From an uncultured Rikenellaceae bacterium (GTDB lineage: Bacteria > Bacteroidota > Bacteroidia > Bacteroidales > Rikenellaceae): a stretch of 36,812 nt of DNA. Below the pieces are notes generated by a model. That model saw nothing but the letters and a program-made list of their open reading frames with translations, did no database searches and was not told the DNA's origin. The stretch spans positions 1 to 36,812 of the forward strand of contig CAMLTW010000019.1 in the NCBI GenBank assembly GCA_946486375.1. The letters run 5' to 3'. This document shows positions 8,849-14,390 of this stretch, piece by piece. Each line of letters opens with the position of its first letter. Position 1 is the stretch's first letter. The position numbers were made by a program, and so were the translations under genes.

Positions 8849-8856
8849 TATTTTTG
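8849..8856 (+). promoter_or_regulatory. -7 promoter box for the phosphate transporter gene
   Basis: TATTTTTG, an exact TAnnTTTG, lies 24 bp upstream of the ATG at 8881. No convincing -33 box was seen. The preceding 115 bp after ruvA contain no obvious terminator. Confidence 0.5.
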
Positions 8857-8880
8857 CGGCGGAAACCACAATACCGTTTT

Positions 8881-11109
8881 ATGGACAGCATCTATACGAT
8901 TATCGTCGTTATCCTGATGGCCCTGGCCGTTTCCGACCTGATCGTCGGGGTGTCTAACGACGCCGTCAATTTCCTCAACTCTGCCATCGGTTCCAAAGCG
9001 GCTCCCCGATACGTCATCATGCTCGTGGCCTCGGCAGGCATCCTGCTCGGCTCGGTCTTTTCCAGCGGCATGATGGAGGTGGCCCGGAGCGGAGTGTTCA
9101 ACCCCGCCATGTTCACCTTCCAGGACATCATGATCCTGTTTCTGGCCGTGATGCTCACGGACGTCATCCTGCTCGATTTGTTCAACACGCTCGGGCTTCC
9201 GACTTCGACCACGGTTTCGCTGGTCTTCGAGCTGCTCGGCTCGGCCGTGGCGGTCGCGCTGGTCATCATCAGCCGGAACGAGGGGGAAACGATGGTCCAC
9301 CTTTCCCGCTACATCAACACCGGAAAAGCGATGGCGATCATTTTCGGGATTCTGATCTCGGTGGTGATCGCTTTCGTTTGCGGAACGGTCGTGATGTACG
9401 TGACCCGGTTGCTGTTCACGTTCCGATACAAACGCGCCTACCGGGTGCTGGGGCCGTTTTGGTGCGGCATCGCTTTCACCGCCATTTCCTATTTCGCCCT
9501 TTTCAAGGGGCTGAAAGGCACCTCGCTCGTTTCTCCGGAAGCACTCGGCTGGATGGGCACCCACACGCTCACCGTCCTGCTCGTGATGTTCGGGGCATGG
9601 GTGCTCATTTCCGCTTTCCTTCAATACGTGCTCAAGGTCAACGTTCTGCGGATCACCGTACTGGCCGGGACGCTCTCCCTGGCGCTGGCATTCGCCGGAA
9701 ACGACCTGGTGAACTTCATCGGGGTGTTCATGGCCGGCTACGACTCGTACCACATCGCCAAAGCCACCGGCGACGTACACATGCTCATGGGCGACCTGAA
9801 CAACCCCGTGGTCGCCAATACATTGATCCTGTTCGCAGCGGGCGCCGTCATGACGCTGACCCTTTGGTTCTCCAAAAAAGCCCGCTCGGTCACGGAAACC
9901 GAGATCAACCTGGCGCGTCAGGATACCGGCGTGGAACGGTTCGGATCGACTTCCATCTCGCGGGCCATCGTCCGGCTGGCGGTTTCGGTCAATAAGAATC
10001 TGGAGCGGTTCACCCCCGCATCCGTACAGCGGTTCATCGCCCGGCGGTTCGCTCCCCTGACCGTCAGGGACCCCGACAAGGCCCCCTTCGACCTGATCCG
10101 GGCCACGGTCAACCTAACGGTCGCTTCCATCCTGATTTCCTCAGCGACCTCGCTGAAACTGCCCCTTTCCACCACTTACGTCACTTTCATGGTGGCGATG
10201 GGTTCTTCGCTGGCCGACCGGGCCTGGGGACGGGAAAGCGCCGTCTACCGGATTACGGGGGTGCTGACCGTGATTTCGGGCTGGTTCCTGACGGCCGCGA
10301 TCGCCTTCGCGGTTTCCTCCCTCGTCGCTCTCGTCCTGATGTGGGGCGGCACGATCGCGCTGGTGCTGCTGCTGGCCCTTTGCGCCTTCATCCTGATCCG
10401 CAGCAACATCACTCACCGAAAAAAACGCACCCGGCAGGAAACGGCCGCCAAAGATGCGGAAGAGGAAAAACAGGAAAAGGGACTGATCGACACCTGCGCC
10501 GCGGAAATCTGCGAAACCATGAAAAAAGCCGTTTCCATCTACAACCGGACGCTGGAAGGAGTGTTCCGCGAAGACCGGCGGCTGCTGAAACAGACGGTGC
10601 GGGAGTCGGAAGAACTCTACACCCAGGCCCACAACCGGAAGTACGAAGTCTTCCCCACTCTCAAGAGATTGCAGGACAACTATATCTATACGGGACATTA
10701 CTACGTGCAGGTGGTGGATTATCTGGACGAGGTGAGCAAAGCCCTGCTGCACATCTGCCGCCCGTGTTACGAGCACATCAACAACAACCACGAAGGGTTG
10801 CACCGGGATCAGGTGGAAGACCTGATGAAGATCAACGAAAAGGTGAGCGCCATTTACCACCGGATCATCGACATGCTGGAACACAACCAGTTCGGAGACC
10901 TGGATACCATTCTGGTCATGCGGGACGCCTTGTTCGAAGACATCGCCCGAGCTGTCATGAACCAGATCCGGCGGGCCAAACGGGGAGAAACCTCCACCAA
11001 GAGCGGCATGCTCTACCTCGACATCATCAACGAAACTAAAACCATGGTGCTGCAATCGCGGAACCTGCTGAAATCCCAGAAATTCTTCGTTTCCAACATT
11101 CAGGAATAG
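8881..11109 (+). CDS. PiT-family inorganic phosphate transporter with C-terminal PhoU-like domain
   Basis: Inner-membrane symporter for inorganic phosphate. The 742-residue protein begins at the ATG 8881 (MDSIYTIIVVIL). It has the two repeated PiT signatures: VSNDAVNFLNSAIGS near residue 25 and FAGNDLVNFIGVFMAGY near residue 275, each followed by hydrophobic helices (GLPTSTTVSLVFELLGS; SLKLPLSTTYVTFMVAMGSSLADRAW). After the last membrane helix (about residue 515) and a basic linker THRKKRTRQE comes a soluble helical domain of some 200 residues (AAEICETMKKAVSIYNRTLEG...) resembling PhoU. In most bacteria this partner is a separate gene, so the fusion suggests built-in gating. It stands alone between its promoter and a bidirectional terminator. 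Phosphate versus sulfate cannot be decided from motifs alone, but phosphate is most likely. Confidence 0.92.
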   Translation: MDSIYTIIVVILMALAVSDLIVGVSNDAVNFLNSAIGSKAAPRYVIMLVASAGILLGSVFSSGMMEVARSGVFNPAMFTFQDIMILFLAVMLTDVILLDLFNTLGLPTSTTVSLVFELLGSAVAVALVIISRNEGETMVHLSRYINTGKAMAIIFGILISVVIAFVCGTVVMYVTRLLFTFRYKRAYRVLGPFWCGIAFTAISYFALFKGLKGTSLVSPEALGWMGTHTLTVLLVMFGAWVLISAFLQYVLKVNVLRITVLAGTLSLALAFAGNDLVNFIGVFMAGYDSYHIAKATGDVHMLMGDLNNPVVANTLILFAAGAVMTLTLWFSKKARSVTETEINLARQDTGVERFGSTSISRAIVRLAVSVNKNLERFTPASVQRFIARRFAPLTVRDPDKAPFDLIRATVNLTVASILISSATSLKLPLSTTYVTFMVAMGSSLADRAWGRESAVYRITGVLTVISGWFLTAAIAFAVSSLVALVLMWGGTIALVLLLALCAFILIRSNITHRKKRTRQETAAKDAEEEKQEKGLIDTCAAEICETMKKAVSIYNRTLEGVFREDRRLLKQTVRESEELYTQAHNRKYEVFPTLKRLQDNYIYTGHYYVQVVDYLDEVSKALLHICRPCYEHINNNHEGLHRDQVEDLMKINEKVSAIYHRIIDMLEHNQFGDLDTILVMRDALFEDIARAVMNQIRRAKRGETSTKSGMLYLDIINETKTMVLQSRNLLKSQKFFVSNIQE

Positions 11110-11128
11110 GCAGGTCTCCTGCAAAGAA

Positions 11129-11157
11129 AAAATCCGTCCCGGCATGGGGCGGATTTT
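11129..11157. terminator. Bidirectional terminator between pit and crp-like genes
   Basis: AAAATCCGTCCC (11129-11140) pairs with GGGGCGGATTTT (11146-11157), 12 bp with one G-U pair and a 5-nt loop. A and T runs on both sides serve the convergent genes. Confidence 0.85.
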
Positions 11158-11197
11158 CTTATGGTACGACCGGAAAGAGGTCTTCTTAAAAGATCGT

Positions 11198-11872
11198 TTA
11201 CTTCTGCCGGGCGTACTGCCTGAGTTTCTCCGGATATTCGATCCGGACGTTTTTCCGCTCCACATACACCCCTCCTTCGTCGGACATTTCTCCGATCACC
11301 CGCGCCAGCGCCGGACGCGTCACTCCGAACATTTCCGCCATTTCCCGCTGGGTCAGCTTCAGGCGGAAATGGTAGGAACCTTCCTTTTCCGCCTGTTCCA
11401 GCAGATAATGGGCGAACTTGCCGCGAATCGTCTTGAACCCCATGAACATCACCTTGTCCGAAAGCGGACGGTCGTTGTCCGAAACCAGTTCGAGAAAATT
11501 TTCCAGCACCGTCCGGTTCCGCAGCATCATCCGGGTAAAAACCTCCCTTTTGACCCAGACGATCTCCGCGGTTTCATCCGCTACCAGATTCACCGGCATC
11601 CGGTTATCCGATCCGTAAAGCAATCCCGGCAAGATTACCGCAGGAGCAGGCATGTCGCCCAGCCCGGAGGCTTCTCCCTCGTTTCCCCCCACTTCGCAGC
11701 GCAGCCTTCCCTGGGCCAGGATCATCAGCGAATGGCAGACGCTCCCCCGAAGCGCCACCACGTCCCCTCCCGCATATTGCTCGAGCCGGTATTCCGTGTT
11801 CTCGAACAGAACCCGTATCTCGGACAACTCCAGTCGGGCAAACAAACGACAATCGCTCAACACCCTATACAT
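11198..11872 (-). CDS. Crp/Fnr-family transcriptional regulator
   Basis: A 224-residue DNA-binding regulator. Residues 1-120 form a cNMP-binding-like beta-roll (LEQYAGGDVVALRG...SLMILAQGRLRCEVGG). A long dimerisation helix follows (EIVWVKREVFTRMMLRNRTVLENFLELVSD), then a Crp-type winged helix near residues 165-200 (LTQREMAEMFGVTRPALARVIGEMSDEG). The Fnr-type cysteine cluster is absent, so oxygen sensing through an Fe-S cluster is unlikely. The cAMP-contact residues of the PGE-x(6)-RSA pocket are not recognisable, so the ligand is unknown. The gene is monocistronic. A TGTAA-N6-TTACA palindrome between its -7 box and start suggests autoregulation. Confidence 0.9.
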   Translation of the reverse strand: MYRVLSDCRLFARLELSEIRVLFENTEYRLEQYAGGDVVALRGSVCHSLMILAQGRLRCEVGGNEGEASGLGDMPAPAVILPGLLYGSDNRMPVNLVADETAEIVWVKREVFTRMMLRNRTVLENFLELVSDNDRPLSDKVMFMGFKTIRGKFAHYLLEQAEKEGSYHFRLKLTQREMAEMFGVTRPALARVIGEMSDEGGVYVERKNVRIEYPEKLRQYARQK

Positions 11873-11876
11873 AACC

Positions 11877-11898
11877 TGTAATATTTATTACAAAGGTA
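11877..11898 (-). promoter_or_regulatory. Promoter -7 box and palindromic operator of the crp-like gene
   Basis: On the minus strand TACCTTTG (11898-11891) fits TAnnTTTG. Overlapping its end is a 16-bp palindrome, TGTAATATTTATTACA (11877-11892), with the half-site spacing TGTAA-N6-TTACA typical of Crp/Fnr family operators. It covers the expected transcription start, 4 bp upstream of the ATG, a position suited to autorepression. Confidence 0.65.
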
Positions 11899-12100
11899 GT
11901 AAAAATAACGGGGAACCGGCCGGTTCAGAAAAGAAATATGGAGTATCCGTTTTCCGGGATAACGATTCGCCGAAGCATACGAAAATGGCGCCTGCATCAT
12001 TCTTTTTCCGCTCCGGTTATACAGCAGATTTCAGACGGTCGGAATAACTCAGGAAAGTAGCTTCCGGTTATGCGCCGACCTGCAAGGCCTCGACTCCCTT
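11899..12100. other. Noncoding stretch upstream of the repeat cluster
   Basis: The whole interval 11873-13346 lacks a convincing protein gene: the open frames in it are short, overlap repeats and have no recognisable start context. This first part holds no hairpin or promoter that I can support. The repeats and RNA candidates that follow are listed separately. Confidence 0.5.
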
Positions 12101-12186
12101 GCGTCATCCTGAACCGAGCAGGCGAAAGCCTGCGAGCCTCACCGACCGGAACCCGTGGTCGTCCCGGAAGGGACGGCACGGATTAA
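12101..12186. repeat. Short interspersed repeat, copy A
   Basis: About 86 bp beginning GCGTCATCCTGAACC and ending CCCGGAAGGGACGGCACGG-ATTAAG. It is nearly identical to 12337-12426 except in the central hairpin. Here the hairpin is GCAGGC (12118-12123), loop GAAA, GCCTGC (12128-12133). A second hairpin, GTCCCGGAAGGGAC, lies near the end. Confidence 0.75.
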
Positions 12187-12191
12187 GGAGG

Positions 12192-12289
12192 AAACCGAAA
12201 TCGGCCGCAAGGCCGGATGAGCTAATCGACCGAAGGGAAGATAAACCGAGGTCTGCGAAGCAGGACGAGCTAACCGACTGTAAGGAGGT
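12192..12289. repeat. Degenerate tandem repeat of about 48-51 bp
   Basis: Two diverged units, each beginning AAACCGA, holding a small GC hairpin (GGCC-GCAA-GGCC in the first, CTGC-GAA-GCAG in the second), then GAYGAGCTAAYCGAC and a purine-rich end. A third related fragment (GGAGGTA with CAYCCGC) recurs near 12430. It joins the two larger repeats into one noncoding repeat cluster. Confidence 0.5.
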
Positions 12290-12336
12290 AACACCCGCTA
12301 AAGGACAAGCACCAACCCACAAAGCCCCCTCCCATT

Positions 12337-12426
12337 GCGTCATCCTGAACCTAGCAGGGCCCAAGGCCCTGCTAGCCTCACCGACCGGAGCCCGTGGTCG
12401 TCCCGGAAGGGACGGCACGGATTAAG
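12337..12426. repeat. Short interspersed repeat, copy B
   Basis: Same element as 12101-12186. The flanks match almost perfectly, but the central hairpin is replaced by CTAGCAGGGCC (12351-12361), loop CAA, GGCCCTGCTAG (12365-12375). The pairing is kept while the sequence differs. Confidence 0.75.
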
Positions 12427-12592
12427 CGTAGGGAGGTAGCATCCGCAGCCGAAGGCGTAGCGTGAGCATCTCTGTTGTGCATAATGATAGAAATAGGCTG
12501 ACAGAGATTCCCACGTCGAATCCTTCGGATTCTCCTCGGAATGACGCAAAGTGTCGGGATTTCGGAATGGTTGAGGGAACATGATCCGATTC

Positions 12593-12635
12593 CGTCATCC
12601 TGAGGAGCAACGAAGTTGCGACGTGAGGATCTTTT
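12593..12635. repeat. Third, shorter CGTCATCCTGA-type repeat
   Basis: CGTCATCCTGAGGA followed by a GCAAC-GAA-GTTGC hairpin (12607-12619) and GACGTGAGGATCTTTTG. It shares the CGTCATCCTGA head and the central short-loop hairpin with the two 86-90 bp repeats. Elements of this look are scattered in many bacterial genomes; the copy number here is unknown. Confidence 0.55.
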
Positions 12636-12714
12636 GTTCGTGGACATCCACCGAAGCAGGACGGTGGGAAAAGAAAAAGTTGCATCCGGGAAGACCGGGA
12701 ATCCGAATTTTCAT

Positions 12715-12722
12715 TATCTTTG
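12715..12722 (+). promoter_or_regulatory. -7 promoter box upstream of the rod-shaped RNA candidate
   Basis: TATCTTTG is an exact TAnnTTTG. Transcription would start near 12729, just before the structured region. No protein gene follows within 600 bp, which supports a noncoding transcript. The -33 element is weak. Confidence 0.5.
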
Positions 12723-12728
12723 TTGTAA

Positions 12729-12948
12729 CGATTCGCCGGAATACGGCGGGTTGTAGTCTTTGCCAAGTAACAAATCTGGAAAATTTAGTGACAGGCAAAG
12801 CACAACATGCCCGGTGTTCGGGAGGCTCACGCCCTTCGGCACGGGATATGTTTTCTTTCCGTGCCTTAGGCGTGGGTTGTTGTGCTTGTATTGTCCAAGG
12901 TTTTCCAGAACCCGTTACTTGTATGAGTACGACTTCCCGCGTCTTTTT
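12729..12948 (+). ncRNA. Rod-shaped noncoding RNA candidate, 6S-like
   Basis: The segment folds by eye into one long rod. AAGTAAC (12765-12771) pairs with GTTACTT (12914-12920); TCTGGAAAA (12775-12783) with TTTTCCAGA (12901-12909); CAAAGCACAAC (12796-12806) with GTTGTGCTTG (12879-12888, one bulged base); CACGCC (12828-12833) with GGCGTG (12869-12874); and GGCACGG (12838-12844) with CCGTGCC (12859-12865). Opposite a short 3' stretch lies a large asymmetric 5' bulge at 12807-12827. A closing stem, large central bulge and terminal hairpin of about 190 nt is the architecture of 6S RNA, which traps RNA polymerase by mimicking an open promoter. Bacteroidales 6S RNAs are known to be divergent. The 3' end is set at the T run 12943-12947, and the hairpin before it is weak. 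The rod is clear; the 6S identity is inference. Confidence 0.5.
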
Positions 12949-13003
12949 ATCTTCCGGTGAAAAGGAAACCGATTGTCGAATTTTTTAAAACGCCGGACGA
13001 TGC

Positions 13004-13011
13004 TACATTTG
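13004..13011 (+). promoter_or_regulatory. -7 promoter box of the structured leader
   Basis: TACATTTG fits TAnnTTTG, with a T-rich stretch at 12981-12986 near the -33 position. Transcription would start near 13018, giving about 330 nt of untranslated leader before gene A of the cassette at 13347. Confidence 0.5.
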
Positions 13012-13017
13012 CGGAAG

Positions 13018-13230
13018 ATTAATACGGCATAGACCGTGAACATATTTTATAAAGGATAAAGCATCCTTTGTATCTCTATCCAAATTTTGCGACTGTCTTC
13101 GGACAGATTATTAGGTAGATACAAGGATTGCCGCTCCTGAGTCGTGTTTTGCCTTCGGGTTAAAACAGGCTTGGGCGCAAGGGCGATCTTCTACCTAACG
13201 GTTCGCAAAGCCGGGATAGAGAGGATTGTA
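13018..13230 (+). ncRNA. Structured leader RNA with a four-way junction and an alternative helix
   Basis: A closing helix TCTCTATCC (13073-13081) with GGATAGAGA (13214-13222), 9 bp perfect, encloses three arms. Arm 1 is CTGTC-TTCG-GACAG (13093-13106). Arm 2 is TTAGGTAGA (13111-13119) with TCTACCTAA (13190-13198), 9 bp perfect, containing a further TTCG hairpin with GTTTT (13146-13150) and AAAAC (13162-13166). Arm 3 is CGGTT/AAGCCG (13199-13213). Competing with the closing helix and arm 2, 13063-13075 can pair with 13117-13128 (12 bp with one bulged base). Two exclusive folds ahead of a gene are what a riboswitch or attenuator looks like. I recognise no known riboswitch, RNase P, tmRNA or group II intron motif. 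It may instead be a free small RNA. Confidence 0.5.
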
Positions 13231-13279
13231 CCTGCGCCTTTCTTTTTGGCTTTTTCGATCCACGGGGAAAAGGCGCAGG
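13231..13279 (+). repeat. Long inverted repeat before cassette gene A
   Basis: CCTGCGCCTTT (13231-13241) and AAAGGCGCAGG (13269-13279) form an 11-bp perfect stem with a 27-nt loop. A smaller hairpin, AAACAAT (13295-13301) with ATTGTTT (13313-13319), follows just before the start of gene A. No T run follows the large stem, so it is not a standard terminator. Confidence 0.6.
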
Positions 13280-13346
13280 GGAAACATCCGAAAAAAACAA
13301 TCCATCCGATCCATTGTTTCATCCCCTCTTAACTTTTTCCAAAACC

Positions 13347-13901
13347 ATGACAAACCCATCCACCGAATCCTGGGAACGTATCCAAACGATCCTGCAAAAC
13401 GAAAACATTTCCTCTTCCCAGCTTTCTTATGCAATCGGTCTTTCCTCCGATCTTGAAATGACCCGGATCGAATCCGGGCAAACCGTCCTTTCCCCTCCGC
13501 TGGCACTTTTGATCCATTTGCGATACCCCCGCTATCCTTTTCTCTGGCTTTTGACCGGGGAAAAACCTTCTGTGGACGATTCCCCTTTCGCCATCCTCGG
13601 CACGTGGCAGTGCACCTCCGCCTGCGATTTCGAGCTTTCCTCTCAAAGGTGGAAAGAGGAAATCCCCTTAGAGGAAGGATCGCTTTGGAAAATGGATCAA
13701 AAAGGGAAAAGCGTCAAGTGGCTTTACGGGGAAATCTTCCAAAACCTATCCTTCGTCTTCGATCCGAAGGAAGGAACCCTTCGGGTGGGAGAAACCCACA
13801 TGATCGTTTCCCTCCTTTCACCCCAAAGGCTCGATATCGTAGACTGGCAGGAATGGGATAACGATACCCTCACCAGGTTTACCTTCCAAAGGGTCGAATA
13901 A
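13347..13901 (+). CDS. Cassette gene A, copy 1: XRE-like HTH plus probable lipocalin-like domain, function unknown
   Basis: A 184-residue protein I cannot name. Residues 7-74 resemble a degenerate XRE helix-turn-helix: RIQTILQNENISSSQLSYAIG, then IESGQTVLSP, ending YPFLWLLTGEKP. This mirrors the FPEVSLDWLLTGEG ending common in Bacteroidota XRE regulators. From residue 83 the sequence ILGTWQC, LWKMDQKGKSVKWLYGE, LSFVFDPKEGTLRVGE, MIVSLLSPQRLDIVDWQEW looks like a lipocalin-like beta-barrel (GxW start, F-DxxG turn, late L-L strand); this is my reading and needs a profile search. No signal peptide, so cytosolic. The start at 13347 is chosen because the HTH begins there. Gene B follows after 9 bp. 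A close second copy, cut by the window edge, is at 36471-36812. Codon choice is richer in TTT, CTT and CCC than in neighbours, which hints at separate ancestry. Confidence 0.75.
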   Translation: MTNPSTESWERIQTILQNENISSSQLSYAIGLSSDLEMTRIESGQTVLSPPLALLIHLRYPRYPFLWLLTGEKPSVDDSPFAILGTWQCTSACDFELSSQRWKEEIPLEEGSLWKMDQKGKSVKWLYGEIFQNLSFVFDPKEGTLRVGETHMIVSLLSPQRLDIVDWQEWDNDTLTRFTFQRVE

Positions 13902-13910
13902 TTCTTGCCT

Positions 13911-14306
13911 ATGGAACCATCCCCTGCCTTTAGCTTCTATCCCCACGGATACAACGATCGTTTCGCCTTTTCGGAACGCTGGCGCATCGAGGCTCTTTTT
14001 GTCGAAGGCTCCGATGGCTGGAGGCTCTTTCGTTCCTTTTCTTCCCAAAAGATCATCTGGGACTTCTCCCCCGATGGAATCCTAACCTGGAAGGAAGAAG
14101 GAAACACTCCCCGGAAAGTGCGCTACGCCTGCTTCCCGGAAAGGAGAATCCTCCATGTCGGATGCGACACGCCGGACGAGCCGGACGAAGGAGCGGACGA
14201 TATCTACCGAATCCGTCCCGATGGCCCCGATCGCCTCTGGCTTTTCGATGTCCTCTCCCCCGAAACATACGGAACCCCCTTTGCCTACCGCGCAACAAGG
14301 CTCTGA
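13911..14306 (+). CDS. Cassette gene B, copy 1: small probable lipocalin-like protein, function unknown
   Basis: A 131-residue cytosolic-looking protein (no signal peptide) starting at ATG 13911 (MEPSPAFSFYPHGYND), 9 bp after gene A, so translation is probably coupled. The pattern RWRIEALFVEGSDGWRLF, IIWDFSPDGILTW, VRYACFPERRILHVG, YRIRPDGPDRLWLFDV repeats the beta-strand spacing seen in the C-terminal half of gene A, suggesting both belong to a lipocalin-like superfamily. The second copy at 35980-36375 has the same length and differs at 14 of 131 positions. Eleven of those fall in two clusters (around residues 61-68 and 87-98), and the rest is unchanged. I do not recognise the family; roles as immunity protein, ligand sensor or co-regulator are speculation. 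Confidence 0.75.
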   Translation: MEPSPAFSFYPHGYNDRFAFSERWRIEALFVEGSDGWRLFRSFSSQKIIWDFSPDGILTWKEEGNTPRKVRYACFPERRILHVGCDTPDEPDEGADDIYRIRPDGPDRLWLFDVLSPETYGTPFAYRATRL

Positions 14307-14336
14307 TTTCCTTCCTCCCCGCCACCCCCGAAAAAG

Positions 14337-14357
14337 GAAAATATTTTCGTATATTTG
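14337..14357 (+). promoter_or_regulatory. Promoter box at the cassette end, driving the UroD-like gene
   Basis: TATATTTG (14350-14357) is an exact -7 box, 33 bp upstream of the ATG at 14391. It is preceded by GGAAAATATTTTC, which is a perfect 14-bp palindrome in copy 2. Because the same box ends copy 2, the repeat apparently carries an outward-facing promoter. No -33 box is visible. Confidence 0.55.
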
Positions 14358-14390
14358 TGAAATACGAAATCCCTTTAAACGAACCGATTT

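Larger units (their letters stand above)
13559..14357 (+). repeat. Cassette repeat, copy 1 (portion matching copy 2 at 35930-36812)
   Basis: The DNA from within gene A to the -7 box beyond gene B matches the far end of the window in inverted orientation. Beyond the gene B stop, both copies continue through TGATTTCCTTCCTCCCCGCC and a near-palindrome GGAAAATATTTTC to TATATTTGT, then diverge abruptly (GAAATACG here, AAGCGAGG in copy 2). The true left boundary cannot be seen because copy 2 is cut by the window edge. Confidence 0.85.

Noticed and set aside
12104-12766. Several overlapping open frames of 80-114 codons in the repeat cluster
   Set aside because: They run through hairpin repeats in several frames, contain no domain and have repeat-derived duplicated peptide sequence. 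No start context supports translation.
13144-13332. Short open frame of 62 codons ahead of the cassette
   Set aside because: It overlaps the structured leader and the 11-bp inverted repeat, and its composition is not protein-like.
13018-13346. RNase P RNA, tmRNA, group II intron or cobalamin riboswitch
   Set aside because: None of the diagnostic conserved boxes (for example GAGGAAAGTCC, a tRNA-like end, domain V, or GCCACTG) is present.
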